From DATEDA01 sp963789885 (lineage in GTDB: Bacteria; Pseudomonadota; Gammaproteobacteria; Burkholderiales; SG8-39), in assembly GCA_963789885.1 (NCBI GenBank), contig CAWBNB010000029.1, positions 124,001 to 188,000 on the forward strand: a DNA stretch of 64,000 nt. Reading direction: 5' to 3'. The notes below the pieces were generated by a model, which worked only from the letters and a program-made list of their open reading frames with translations, was not told the origin of the DNA and searched no databases. This document shows positions 47,135 through 56,166 of this stretch, one piece after another (position 1 is the stretch's first letter; the number at the start of each line of letters is the position of its first letter). The translations under genes were made by a program, and so were the position numbers.

Positions 47135-48163
47135 TCACGGCACCGCGTAGGGCAGGGGACGGAACCGCAACGCCGGTCCGGCCGCCGAACCGAGCCGGAC
47201 GGTCGAGGCATCCGCGCTCGCCGTCTGTACGATCGCGAGCAGATCGAACCCGCCTTCCGGTGCCGGTGCAGCGTTGACCACCGTTCCCGCGGACTGGTCG
47301 CCGCCGTCGGCGACGAGCGTGTCCCCCGCGGCCGGACCCGCTTCGGCATCGACGTGGGCAAGAAAGAGCCGTCGCTTCGGTTTCCCGAGGTACTGCGTGC
47401 GGGCGACGATTTCCTGGCCGGGATAGCAGCCCTTGCGGAAGTTCACGCCACCGATCAGCTCGAGGTTCGCCATCTGCGGCACGAACTGGTCCTGCGTCGC
47501 CGGGGTGATCCACGGCAGCCCGTGCGCGATCTCGAGCCACTCCCAGCACGGTGCGCCGACCGGTGTGAGCGCGCCCGCGACGCGATCCCAGGCCGCGGCC
47601 GCCTGCGCGACGGGCACGATCACGACGAGGCGGCCGTCGTCGATCGCGAGCACGGTCACTCCGCCGCCGCGGGCGATCTTTAGCGAGCCCACGGGTACGG
47701 TCCCTGCCAGCGCCATCACTGCCTGGCGGGCCCCAGCCCCGGCCAGGCCGAAAGCGACCCGATCATCGCTGGCGTCCGCGAGCGTGACCTTGGCTCGCAG
47801 CACGAACGTCTGCAGTCGCTTGCGGATGCCCGCGGCGAGGGAGCGCGGCAGCAGCAGGAAAAACGTTCCGGCCTCGGACCACAGCAGGAAGTTCGCGAGC
47901 ACTCTTCCCTTCGCCGTGCAGTAGACGCCATAGACGGCGACGTCCTCGGCCAGGTCCTCGACGTCGCAGCTGAGCTGGGCGTGCAGGAACGCCCGGGCGT
48001 CCGCGCCCGCCGCGGCGAGCAGCCCGAACTGCGAGAGGTCGGCCACGATGCTCCCGGCAGCGGTGGCTGCGCGCTCGCGCGGCGCATCGCCGAAGTCGCG
48101 GACGACTCCGTCCACAACGGTTGCGCCGCGGGACGCGAGGACGGCCAGCCAGTCGGGGTGCAT
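47135..48163 (-). CDS. ygfZ: Folate-dependent Fe-S assembly protein YgfZ
   Basis: Tetrahydrofolate-binding GcvT-fold protein that aids synthesis or repair of iron-sulfur enzymes such as MiaB. The protein has 342 residues. The diagnostic KGCYPGQE motif is in the second half, with GVNFRKG before it and IVARTQYLGKPKRR after. DLSQFGLLAAAGADARAFLHAQL marks the N-terminal domain. It is divergent from mltG, a standard betaproteobacterial arrangement. Confidence 0.95.
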   Translation of the reverse strand: MHPDWLAVLASRGATVVDGVVRDFGDAPRERAATAAGSIVADLSQFGLLAAAGADARAFLHAQLSCDVEDLAEDVAVYGVYCTAKGRVLANFLLWSEAGTFFLLLPRSLAAGIRKRLQTFVLRAKVTLADASDDRVAFGLAGAGARQAVMALAGTVPVGSLKIARGGGVTVLAIDDGRLVVIVPVAQAAAAWDRVAGALTPVGAPCWEWLEIAHGLPWITPATQDQFVPQMANLELIGGVNFRKGCYPGQEIVARTQYLGKPKRRLFLAHVDAEAGPAAGDTLVADGGDQSAGTVVNAAPAPEGGFDLLAIVQTASADASTVRLGSAAGPALRFRPLPYAVP

Positions 48164-48193
48164 TACGACAGCGGAGGGGCGGAGGGACCCCGG

Positions 48194-48199
48194 TATTAT
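48194..48199 (+). promoter_or_regulatory. Possible -10 element for mltG-tmk-holB operon
   Basis: TATTAT in the 71-bp ygfZ/mltG divergent gap, 36 bp before the mltG ATG. No clear -35 hexamer is at correct distance. It stands out as the only AT-rich segment in the gap. Confidence 0.3.
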
Positions 48200-48234
48200 A
48201 TCGGCCGGGTCGGTGCTCCCGGCCCGCCGCCGCG

Positions 48235-49233
48235 ATGTTCCGAGCGCTCAAGTACCTCTTCCTGCTGACCTGCCTTGCGATCCTCGCCGCTGCCGGCTGG
48301 CTGTGGCGGTTTGCGCACGAGCCGCTTCGCCTCGCCGGGCCGGCAGTCGAGTTCACGATCCCGCAGGGCAGCTCGCTTCGCGCAGCCTCGCGCGTGATCG
48401 CGCGGGCCGGGGTCGAGATGTCGCCGCTCGCGTTCGAGGCGGTGGCGCGAACCGTGGCGAAGCCGGGCGAGATCAAGGCCGGCACCTACGAGGTCACCGC
48501 CGGCACGACGCCGCTCGAGCTTCTCGGCAAGCTGACGCGCGGGGAGTTCGCGCTGGTCGAGGTCAAGTTCATCGAGGGGTGGACGTTCCGGCAGCTGCGC
48601 GAGGCACTCGATGCCCACCCGCACGTCCGGCACGACACGAAGGGGCTCCCCGACGCGGCGGTCCTCGCGCGCCTGGGACTGAGCGAGCCGCATCCCGAAG
48701 GCCTGTTCTTCCCCGACACGTATCGGTTCGCGCGCGGGACGAGCGACATCGAGCTCCTGCGCACCGCCAACCGGGCACTGGCGAAACGGCTCGATGCCGC
48801 CTGGGCGGATCGGCGGCCCGATCTGCCGCTCACGTCCCCGTACGAAGCGCTGATCCTCGCCTCCATCGTGGAGAAGGAAACCGGCAAGGGCGACGACCGG
48901 ACGATGGTCGCCGCCGTGTTCGTCAACCGTCTGCGCGGCGGCATGAAGCTGCAGGCGGACCCCACGGTGATCTACGGGCTGGGCGAGAAGTTCGACGGCA
49001 ACCTGCGCAAGCGCGACCTCGTCACCGACACGCCGTACAACACCTACACGCGCGACGGGCTCCCGCCGACGCCGATCGCCCTGCCGGGGCTCGCATCGAT
49101 TGCGGCCGCGACCAACCCCGCCGCGAGCGACGCCCTGTATTTCGTCGCACGCGGCGACGGTTCGAGCGAGTTCTCGCGCACCCTCGAGGAGCACAATCGC
49201 GCGGTGGCGAAATACCAGCGGGGAGGGCGCTGA
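48235..49233 (+). CDS. mltG: Endolytic transglycosylase MltG
   Basis: Inner-membrane lytic transglycosylase that terminates nascent glycan strands. The protein has 332 residues with an N-terminal membrane anchor (about residues 7-24) and a LysM-like domain (IPQGSSLRAASRVI, IKAGTYEVTAG). The YceG catalytic domain has E213 in ASIVEKETG, corresponding to E. coli E218. QADPTVIYGLG and the C-terminal YNTYTRDGLPPTPI motif are intact. It heads mltG-tmk-holB-pilZ-tatD. Confidence 0.96.
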   Translation: MFRALKYLFLLTCLAILAAAGWLWRFAHEPLRLAGPAVEFTIPQGSSLRAASRVIARAGVEMSPLAFEAVARTVAKPGEIKAGTYEVTAGTTPLELLGKLTRGEFALVEVKFIEGWTFRQLREALDAHPHVRHDTKGLPDAAVLARLGLSEPHPEGLFFPDTYRFARGTSDIELLRTANRALAKRLDAAWADRRPDLPLTSPYEALILASIVEKETGKGDDRTMVAAVFVNRLRGGMKLQADPTVIYGLGEKFDGNLRKRDLVTDTPYNTYTRDGLPPTPIALPGLASIAAATNPAASDALYFVARGDGSSEFSRTLEEHNRAVAKYQRGGR

Positions 49234-49237
49234 CCGG

Positions 49238-49852
49238 ATGGCTATGCGCGGCACGTTCATCACGCTCGAGGGCATCGACGGGGCGGGCAAGAGCAGCCAC
49301 GTGGGCTGGATCGCCGAACGCCTGCGCCGCCCGGGGCGAGAAGTGGTGGTGACCCGCGAGCCGGGCGGCACCCCGGCGGGAGAAAAGCTGCGCGACCTGC
49401 TCCTGCACGACTCGATGGACGTCGGCACCGAGACCCTGCTCGTCTTCGCCGCACGGCAGGAACATCTGGCGCGCGTCATCCGCCCCGCGCTCGAACGAGG
49501 CAGCTGGGTCGTCTGCGACCGGTTCACCGATGCGACCTTCGCCTACCAGGGCGGCGGCCGGGGCTTTCCCGCGGCGAAGCTGGAAACGCTCGAGGATTGG
49601 GTCCAGGAGGGCCTCCAGCCGGATCTCACGCTGTTCTTCGATGTCCCAGTGAGCGTCGGGCAGGCGCGCCTCAAGGCCGCTCAGGCGGTCCATGACCGGT
49701 TTGAGCGAGAGGACACCGGTTTTCACGAGCGGGTCCGGGCGGTCTATCTCGAACGGGCCCAGCGCTTCCCGCGCCGCTTCAGGGTCATCGACGCCTCGCG
49801 CAGTCTGCCAGAAGTTAGGAAATCACTTGAACAGATAACTTCAACAATATGA
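49238..49852 (+). CDS. tmk: Thymidylate kinase
   Basis: Phosphorylates dTMP to dTDP. The protein has 204 residues. The P-loop is LEGIDGAGKSS, TREPGGTPAGE follows, and CDRFTDATFAYQGGGRG is the DR-Y/Q region. Start 49238 is preceded by GGGAGGG. The last dozen codons are abruptly AT-rich (AGG AAA TCA and similar), and the stop overlaps the holB start (ATGA). Confidence 0.97.
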   Translation: MAMRGTFITLEGIDGAGKSSHVGWIAERLRRPGREVVVTREPGGTPAGEKLRDLLLHDSMDVGTETLLVFAARQEHLARVIRPALERGSWVVCDRFTDATFAYQGGGRGFPAAKLETLEDWVQEGLQPDLTLFFDVPVSVGQARLKAAQAVHDRFEREDTGFHERVRAVYLERAQRFPRRFRVIDASRSLPEVRKSLEQITSTI

Positions 49853-50880
49853 ATTTAGAGTTATATCCTTGGCTATGCTCGGCATGGAGCCAGCTTCAGA
49901 TGCGGCGCGCGAACTTGCCCCATGCGCTGCTGATCCATGGCCGGCCCGGGCTGGGCAAGACCGTCCTCGCGCGGCTCTTCGCCCGGCGATTGCTATGCGA
50001 GGGCCCGGCCGGCGGTGACCTTCCGTGCGGCGAGTGCGCGGCTTGCCTCTGGTTCGAACAGGGCAACCATCCGGATTTCCGCATCCTCGAGCCCGAGGCC
50101 CTGTTCGCAGCCGAGGCCGAACACCGCGCGACCGAAGGCGAGCCGCGGAAGCGTGAAGGCGAGGCGGCGAGCCGTCAGATCCGGATCGACCAGGTGCGCG
50201 AGCTCCAGGACTTCCTCACCATCGGAACCCACCGGGGCGGGGTACGCGTGGTCGTCGTCCGCCCGGCCGAGGCGATGAACGTCGCGACTGCCAACGCGCT
50301 GCTGAAGAGCCTGGAGGAGCCGGCCCCGAAGACCGCGTTCCTTCTGGTGTCGAGCGCGCCGGACCGGCTGCTGCCCACCGTGCGGAGCCGCTGCCAGAAG
50401 ATCGCCGTCGCGCCAGCGGCCGCCGCGGAAGCGGTCGGCTGGCTGCGGGCCCGGGGCCTGCAGGATGCGGAGGCGGCCCTCGCCTACGCCGCGAACGCAC
50501 CGCTTGCGGCGCTCGAAGACGCAGAGGAGCGTGCCGTTCGCGATTCGTTCGTCGCGGGCCGTCTCGCCGGCGGAAACCGGGACGCGCTCGAGCTCGCCGA
50601 CGCGTGCCAAGGCATCGCGCCTGCGCGGGTGATCCTCTGGCTGCAGAAATGGATCGTCGACCTGGTGCTCGCCCGGACCGCCGGCAGCATCCGCTATCAC
50701 CAGCGGCACGTATCCGCCCTGCGCGTGCTCGCCGGCTCGCTCGTATTGGAGCGGCTGGTAAGATTCGAGCGGTCCCTCACGGAAGCAGCGGCAGTGGCGC
50801 AACATCCGCTCAACCCGCGCCTGTTCCTCGAGGACGTTTTCCTGCGCTACGCCCAGATCTGGGAGGCCAGCAGTGGCTGA
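49849..50880 (+). CDS. holB: DNA polymerase III subunit delta'
   Basis: Clamp-loader subunit that helps open the beta clamp. The protein has 343 residues. An AAA+ fold has the Walker-A-like GRPGLGKTVLA and a four-cysteine zinc module (CEG..., CGECAAC). ANALLKSLEEPAPKTAFLL and SRCQKIAV sensor regions follow. The first ten codons include TTA, TTA and CTA, rare in this genome. It is coupled to tmk by a 4-bp overlap and to pilZ by an 8-bp overlap. Confidence 0.95.
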   Translation: MNLELYPWLCSAWSQLQMRRANLPHALLIHGRPGLGKTVLARLFARRLLCEGPAGGDLPCGECAACLWFEQGNHPDFRILEPEALFAAEAEHRATEGEPRKREGEAASRQIRIDQVRELQDFLTIGTHRGGVRVVVVRPAEAMNVATANALLKSLEEPAPKTAFLLVSSAPDRLLPTVRSRCQKIAVAPAAAAEAVGWLRARGLQDAEAALAYAANAPLAALEDAEERAVRDSFVAGRLAGGNRDALELADACQGIAPARVILWLQKWIVDLVLARTAGSIRYHQRHVSALRVLAGSLVLERLVRFERSLTEAAAVAQHPLNPRLFLEDVFLRYAQIWEASSG

Positions 50881-51238
50881 CGATCCGAACAAGGGCGGGA
50901 TCCGCCCGAGCGTGATGTCGCTGACGATCTCGCAGAAGTCCGCGCTCTACGCCGCGTACATCCCCCATCTCAAGCGTGGCGGGATCTTCATTCCGACCAC
51001 CCGGCCCTACCGCCTCGGCGACGAGGTCTTCATGCTCCTCACGCTGATGGACGACCCGAACAAGCTCCCGGTCGCAGGTCAGGTCGTCTGGATCACGCCG
51101 CCGAACTGCCAGGGCAACAAGGCGCAAGGCATCGGCGTCCAGTTCTCCGAGGACGAGAGCGGCCAGGCCGCGAAACGGCGCATCGAGTCGATCCTGGGCG
51201 GGGTGCTGCAGTCGACGCGGTCGACCCACACCTATTGA
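50873..51238 (+). CDS. pilZ: PilZ domain protein (type IV pilus assembly type)
   Basis: Protein of 121 residues of the PilZ family proper. Conserved features are GGIFIPT, YRLGDEVFMLLTLMDDPNKLPVAGQVVWITP and GIGVQFSEDE. It lacks the RxxxR c-di-GMP binding motif, as do the founding PilZ proteins, which act in type IV pilus assembly through protein contacts. The order holB-pilZ-tatD is conserved in Beta- and Gammaproteobacteria. The GTG start overlaps holB by 8 bp. Confidence 0.94.
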   Translation: MADDPNKGGIRPSVMSLTISQKSALYAAYIPHLKRGGIFIPTTRPYRLGDEVFMLLTLMDDPNKLPVAGQVVWITPPNCQGNKAQGIGVQFSEDESGQAAKRRIESILGGVLQSTRSTHTY

Positions 51239-51249
51239 CGCCGCACCCG

Positions 51250-52041
51250 ATGCAGCTGGTCGATTCGCATTGCCACCTCGATTTCGATGACTTCCGCGAC
51301 CGGATCCCGGCGGTGCTCGCGAGCATGGCCGGGGCAGGGGTGTCGCATGCGCTCTGCATCAGCGTCACCCTGACCGATTTCCCCCGGGTGCTCGCGCTCG
51401 CCGAGCGCCACGCGAACCTGTACGCCACCGTGGGCGTGCATCCCGACTACCCCGACGAGGGCGAGATCCGCGTGGAAGATCTGGTCCGGCTCGCCGATCA
51501 CCCGAAGATCGTCGCGATCGGCGAGACCGGCCTCGACTATTACCGGCTGACGGGGGCCCTCGAATGGCAGCGTCAGCGATTCCGCGCGCACATCCGCGCG
51601 GCGCGGGCGACTGGCAAGCCGCTCGTGATCCACACCCGCGCCGCCGCCGAGGACACGTTGCGGATCATGCGCGAGGAGGGCGCCCGCGAGGCCGGCGGGG
51701 TCATGCACTGCTTCACCGAGACCCTGGAGGTGGCCCGCGCCGCGGTCGAGCTGGGCTTCTTCGTCTCGTTCTCGGGCATCGTCACGTTCAGGAATGCCGC
51801 CGCCCTACGGGAGGTGGCGAAGGCACTGCCGCTGGACCGGATACTGGTCGAGACCGACTCCCCCTATCTCGCCCCGGTCCCGCACCGGGGAAAGGTCAAC
51901 GAGCCCGCCTTCGTCCGGCACGTGGCCGAGGCAGTTGCCGAGCTGAGGGGCCTCAGCCTCGACGCCTTCGCCGAAGCCACGACGGCCAATTTTTTCCGAT
52001 TGTTCAAGCTCTCTCCATCTAAACAACTAGTTGAGATATGA
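51250..52041 (+). CDS. tatD: TatD family metal-dependent hydrolase
   Basis: TIM-barrel hydrolase/DNase of 263 residues. Metal ligands are in DSHCHLDF, EIGETGLDYY-like GETGLDYY, the His of PLVIHTRAA, MHCFTET and ETDSPYLAP. The C terminus KLSPSKQLVEI is coded by abruptly AT-rich sequence. ATG 51250 matches the family start; a TTG at 51235 is also in frame. The stop overlaps the ankyrin gene start by 4 bp. Confidence 0.95.
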   Translation: MQLVDSHCHLDFDDFRDRIPAVLASMAGAGVSHALCISVTLTDFPRVLALAERHANLYATVGVHPDYPDEGEIRVEDLVRLADHPKIVAIGETGLDYYRLTGALEWQRQRFRAHIRAARATGKPLVIHTRAAAEDTLRIMREEGAREAGGVMHCFTETLEVARAAVELGFFVSFSGIVTFRNAAALREVAKALPLDRILVETDSPYLAPVPHRGKVNEPAFVRHVAEAVAELRGLSLDAFAEATTANFFRLFKLSPSKQLVEI

Positions 52042-52679
52042 AATATATCTATCTGTTTATATGCACTATCCAGGCTTTGGTTCTGGGGAATCCGAGCCTC
52101 GCTGCCCCGACCCTCGACGACCTGTTCAAGGCCGTAAAGGCCAATGACGTCAGGGAGCTACGGATCTACCTCGATCAAGGCATGGACCCGAATTCCACCA
52201 ACAAGGAGGGGTACTCGGCACTGATGGAGGCCGCCCGGGAAGGGCATGTGGAAGTCGTGGAGCTCCTGCTCGACCGGAAAGCCAAGGTCAATCAGCAGAA
52301 CGCCGTTGGCGAGACTGCCGTGATGCTGGCGGCCTTCAAAGGTCACCTAGGCACCGTCCGACTTCTCCATAGGCGTGGCGCCGAGCTGAAAACGAGTGGC
52401 TGGACGGCCTTGCACTACGCCGCCTTCCAGGGCAGCGCCCCCGTCGCCAAGTACCTCCTGGACAACAAGGCCGACGTCAATGCCAAAGCGCCCAACGGGA
52501 TTACGCCGCTCATGAGCGCCGTCCGCAACAGTCACGAGGACGTCGTGAAACTCCTCCTCGCGCAAGGCGCCGATCCGAATCTGAAAGCCGATACCGGCGC
52601 CAGCGCGCTCCAGTGGGCGCTGAAGAATGGGAACACGGACATCGCGCAGCTGCTGAAGCAGGCGGGGGCGAAGGAGTAA
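52038..52679 (+). CDS. Exported ankyrin-repeat protein
   Basis: Protein of 213 residues. An N-terminal signal peptide (to about residue 22, SLAA) is coded by AT-rich codons. Five ankyrin repeats follow (for example GYSALMEAAREGHVEVVELLL and GWTALHYAAFQGSAPVAKYLL). It is probably a periplasmic protein-binding module; the partner is unknown. Translation is coupled to tatD. Ankyrin genes in this position after tatD occur in several betaproteobacteria. Confidence 0.9.
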   Translation: MKYIYLFICTIQALVLGNPSLAAPTLDDLFKAVKANDVRELRIYLDQGMDPNSTNKEGYSALMEAAREGHVEVVELLLDRKAKVNQQNAVGETAVMLAAFKGHLGTVRLLHRRGAELKTSGWTALHYAAFQGSAPVAKYLLDNKADVNAKAPNGITPLMSAVRNSHEDVVKLLLAQGADPNLKADTGASALQWALKNGNTDIAQLLKQAGAKE

Positions 52680-52779
52680 GGCGCTGATCTGACGCCTTGT
52701 CTTGGTCCGCAGCTTACTTTACATAATGCACATTCAGGGCTTTAGCGCCGCATCCCACTCCGAAGAAAATCTCTGGCGA

Positions 52780-53223
52780 TCAGTGCCAATCGTCGGACGG
52801 CGGGATGGGCAACGGAAAGACCGCAATCCCTTCGTCCGCGAGCGCCTCAGCCTCTTCGCGGCTCGCAGTCCCGCGGATACCCCGTCGAGGCGCCTCCTCG
52901 TGATGAATCTTTCGGGCTTCCTCCGGAAACCTCGCGCCGACGTCCTCGGTGTTCTGGAGCACCTGGTCGATGAAGCTCGCCAGCGTCATCGTCGACCGTT
53001 GAGGGACCGGCGTCCGGGGCCCCGGCGCTGAGGAAGGCTTCTCTTCCGACGCCGATTGCGCCCCGCGCCGGATCCGCGCGGAGGGCAGCTTCCCGACCGC
53101 TGCGGATGAGCACACCGGGCACACGAGCAGCCCGGAGTCGCGCTGATGCTCGAACGCTTCGGCCGAGCCGAACCAGCCTTCGAACCGGTGTTCTTCCGCG
53201 CAAATGAGTTCGAAGACGATCAT
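52780..53223 (-). CDS. DUF1178 family protein
   Basis: Protein of 147 residues starting MIVFELICAEEHRFEGWFGS with a CPVC zinc-ribbon-like pair, then a variable linker and a C-terminal EARKIHHEEAPRRGIRGTASREEAEAL segment typical of DUF1178. The function is unknown. It converges on the ankyrin gene (100-bp gap) and is divergent from the adaptor gene at 53348. Confidence 0.9.
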   Translation of the reverse strand: MIVFELICAEEHRFEGWFGSAEAFEHQRDSGLLVCPVCSSAAVGKLPSARIRRGAQSASEEKPSSAPGPRTPVPQRSTMTLASFIDQVLQNTEDVGARFPEEARKIHHEEAPRRGIRGTASREEAEALADEGIAVFPLPIPPSDDWH

Positions 53224-53347
53224 CGGGCTTTTGATCCAGATCCGATTCTACTTGGGACCAGCACATTGTCAGGAAAACGTCGGTTCCGGCCTTTACAGCC
53301 CTATACACCGCGGTGAGAATCCGGGGCCCTTCGCAAATCCTTGATCG

Positions 53348-54154
53348 ATGAGACGCTTTTTCTTCCCGCTCGTCCTGGCTGTGGCCCTGGCCGGGGCACG
53401 GACCGCTGTGGCGCAGGAATTCGACTGCATCATCGAAGCGCGGCAGATGGTCGACATCCGCAGCCCGGTCGAGGGGCTCATCGAGAAGGTCCACGCCGAA
53501 CGCGGCGAAGGCGTCAAGAAAGGCCAGGTGCTCGTCACGCTCGAGTCCGGCCCCGAGCGGGCCGCCGTCGCCGTCGCGAAGCAGCGGGCGGAGGCCGTGG
53601 GCGCCGTGAAGTCCGCCGAAGCGAAGCTCGACCTCGCCACCAAAAAGGAAAAGCGCGCCGAGGAGCTTGCCCGCCAGAACTTCATCTCGACCAACGCCGT
53701 CGAGGAGGCCCGGACCGAGCGCCAGCTCGCCGAATCCGACCTCAAGGTCGCGCGCGAGAACCAGCGCCTCGCGGAGCTCGAGCTCCAGCGCGCCGCCGAG
53801 GTGCTCGGCATGCGCACCATCCGCAGCCCGGTGACCGGCGTCGTCGTCGACCGCTACCTCAAGGCCGGCGAATTCGCGACCACCAACGTGAAGGATCCGA
53901 TCCTCAAGGTGGCCGAGATCGATCCGCTCAACGTCGAGGTGATCCTCCCGGCGAGCCTGTACGGTTCGGTTCAGCAAGGCGACCGCGCCGAAGTCTCGCC
54001 CGAGACGCCGCCGCAGAAGTTCCTCGCCCGGGTGCGCGTGGTCGATCGCGTGATCAACGCCGCGAGCGGCACCTTCGGCGTGCGCCTCGAGCTCCCGAAC
54101 GAGAAGCAGCTCGTACCGGCCGGCGCAAAGTGCCGGGTGAAGTTCCTCAAGTAA
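53348..54154 (+). CDS. Periplasmic adaptor (HlyD/RND type)
   Basis: Exported protein of 268 residues. A signal peptide ends near residue 22 (TAVAQ). A split biotinyl-lipoyl domain has halves at SPVEGLIEKVHAERGEGVKKGQ and RSPVTGVVVDRYLKAGEF. A coiled-coil hairpin lies between them (about residues 75-150), and a beta-barrel follows. It is shorter than typical RND adaptors and has no inner-membrane pump gene next to it. It faces the operon at 54.2-60.6 kb, which encodes two more HlyD-type proteins, and probably belongs to the same envelope-spanning system. Confidence 0.85.
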   Translation: MRRFFFPLVLAVALAGARTAVAQEFDCIIEARQMVDIRSPVEGLIEKVHAERGEGVKKGQVLVTLESGPERAAVAVAKQRAEAVGAVKSAEAKLDLATKKEKRAEELARQNFISTNAVEEARTERQLAESDLKVARENQRLAELELQRAAEVLGMRTIRSPVTGVVVDRYLKAGEFATTNVKDPILKVAEIDPLNVEVILPASLYGSVQQGDRAEVSPETPPQKFLARVRVVDRVINAASGTFGVRLELPNEKQLVPAGAKCRVKFLK

Positions 54155-54174
54155 GCCCGCGATTCGCCGGGCGT

Positions 54175-56166
54175 CTACTCGCCCTTCCCCGAGAACGCGA
54201 GCAGGTCGCCGAGCTGCTCGTCCATCGTCAGCAGCTCGCGCCGGATCGCCGCGTGGCTCGCCTCGGCGCGGACCTGCGCGAAGCGCACGAGCTTGCGCAG
54301 CAGGGCCTGCGAGAACCCGCGGCCGTCGCCGACCAGCCGCTGCGCGAGCACGAGCGGCAGTCCCTTGAGGTAGACGCGGCTCAACTCGTCCTGCAGCGAG
54401 ACGATCGCCTCGAAGGAGCCCGGGTCGCCCTGGCGTCCGGCGCGCCCGAAGAGCTGGCGGTCGATGCGCGGCGACTCGTGGAGCTCGGTCGCGATCACGT
54501 GCAGGCCGCCCAGCGGCTCCACGCCCTTCCCCAGCTTGATGTCCGTGCCGCGGCCGGCCATGTTCGTCGCCACGGTGATGCCGCCCACCTGCCCTGCCCG
54601 GGCGACGATCTCCGCCTCCTCCTTGTCCTGCCGCGCGTTCAGGAGTTGATGCTTGAGCCCGGCGGCCGTCAGCAGCCGGCTCAGCTCCTCGGACGCGCCG
54701 ACCGAGCGCGTGCCGACGAGCACGGGCTGCCCGGTCCGGTGGAACTCACGCAACCGTTCCACGACGCCACGCCACTTCTCGGCCGTCGTCGCAAACACCG
54801 TCTGGCCGAGGCCGCGCCGCTTGACCGGCCGGTTCGTCGGCACCTTGACGACCGGCAGCCGGTAGACCGACCACAGCTCCGGCGCGATCTCGTGCGCCGT
54901 ACCGGTCATGCCTGCGAGCCGGAGGTAGCGCCGGAAGAACCGCTGGTAGGTCATCCGCGCGACGGAAGTCTGCTGGCTGGTGAGCGCGCATCCCTCCTTC
55001 GCCTCGACCATCTGATGGAGTCCCTGCTCCCAAGACCGGTCGGGCAGGATCCGTCCGGTCGACTCGTCGATGATCTGCACCTTGTCGTCGCGGACGAGGT
55101 AGTGGATGTCGCGTCTGAAGACGTGCGTGGCGACCAGCGCCTGGGTCGCGAGCTCCTCGCGCCGGCGCGTGCCGCGGAACGCACCGGGCAGCGTCTCGGC
55201 CGCGGCGGTGAGCTTCTGCTTGCCCTGCGCCGTGAGCCGCGTATGCCGCTCGCCGCCCTCGATCGCGAAGTCCTCGCCCTCCTTGAGGTTGGCAACCATC
55301 GCGAGCGCCGTTTCGTACATCTCCTTCTCCGGCGCCTGGTCCGATCGGCCGGAGATGATGAGCGGCGTGCGCGCCTCGTCGACGAGCACGCTGTCGGCCT
55401 CGTCCACGATGGCGAAGAAGAGGCCGCGGAGGACCAGCTTGCTCGACCGGCTCTCGGTCCCGGCGACGCGCTCGATCGAGAGCTGGATCCGGTTCACTTG
55501 CGAACCGAGTGCGATCCGGTCGCGGAGATAGTCGAACGTGAGCTCCTTGTTGGTGCAGTAGGTCACGTCGCAGCCATAGGCGGCGCGGCGCGCCTGCGGC
55601 TCCTTGCCGTTCACGACGACGCCCACGGTGAGCCCGAGCATCTTGTACACGGGCCCCATCCATTCGGCATCGCGCGCGGTCAGGTAGTCGTTGACGGTGA
55701 TCACGTGGACCGGGAGCCCCGCCATCGCCGCCGTGCACGCGGGCAGGGTCGCGGTGAGGGTCTTCCCTTCTCCTGTTTCCATTTCCGCGATCATCCCGTT
55801 CAGGATGATCCAGCCACCGCGGATCTGACAGTCGAAATGGCGCATCCCAAGGGCGCGCCCGGCGACCTCGCGGATGAGCGCGAAGCTCTGCGCCACCGCC
55901 GGCACGCTGAATCCGTCGCGCCGGAGCACCAGACGCAGCTCGGCTGCAGCCTTCTTCACGCCGGCGTCGCTGAGTCGTTCCGCCTCCTTGGCGAATTGCC
56001 GCGCCGCCTCGACGATCGTAGGATCGAGCGCCTTGCGCGCCTGCAGGCGCCGTGCAGCCGGAGCGACGAGCCCGTCGGCGACTCGGTCGATGATGCCCGG
56101 CCGCTCGAACGCCTGCTCCGGGTAGGCCGCCGTCGAGGCGAGCCGCGGCAGCGCGAGCTCAGACAT
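54175..56166 (-). CDS. SecA-like export motor lacking the canonical C-terminal third
   Basis: SecA paralogue of 663 residues against about 850-900 for housekeeping SecA. The motor is complete: Walker A METGEGKT (129-136), TNKELTFDYLRD, DEADSVLVDEARTPLIISG, MTGTAHEIAPELW, VPTNRP, ATNMAGRGTDIKLG and RIDRQLFGRAGRQGDPGS. After the start of the helical scaffold (AIRRELLTMDEQLGDLL) it ends, with no wing domain, IRA1 or zinc tail for SecB. It overlaps the upstream S2P-HlyD gene by 8 bp, so it is produced with it. I infer a dedicated motor for a special substrate, not general secretion. Confidence 0.85.
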   Translation of the reverse strand: MSELALPRLASTAAYPEQAFERPGIIDRVADGLVAPAARRLQARKALDPTIVEAARQFAKEAERLSDAGVKKAAAELRLVLRRDGFSVPAVAQSFALIREVAGRALGMRHFDCQIRGGWIILNGMIAEMETGEGKTLTATLPACTAAMAGLPVHVITVNDYLTARDAEWMGPVYKMLGLTVGVVVNGKEPQARRAAYGCDVTYCTNKELTFDYLRDRIALGSQVNRIQLSIERVAGTESRSSKLVLRGLFFAIVDEADSVLVDEARTPLIISGRSDQAPEKEMYETALAMVANLKEGEDFAIEGGERHTRLTAQGKQKLTAAAETLPGAFRGTRRREELATQALVATHVFRRDIHYLVRDDKVQIIDESTGRILPDRSWEQGLHQMVEAKEGCALTSQQTSVARMTYQRFFRRYLRLAGMTGTAHEIAPELWSVYRLPVVKVPTNRPVKRRGLGQTVFATTAEKWRGVVERLREFHRTGQPVLVGTRSVGASEELSRLLTAAGLKHQLLNARQDKEEAEIVARAGQVGGITVATNMAGRGTDIKLGKGVEPLGGLHVIATELHESPRIDRQLFGRAGRQGDPGSFEAIVSLQDELSRVYLKGLPLVLAQRLVGDGRGFSQALLRKLVRFAQVRAEASHAAIRRELLTMDEQLGDLLAFSGKGE

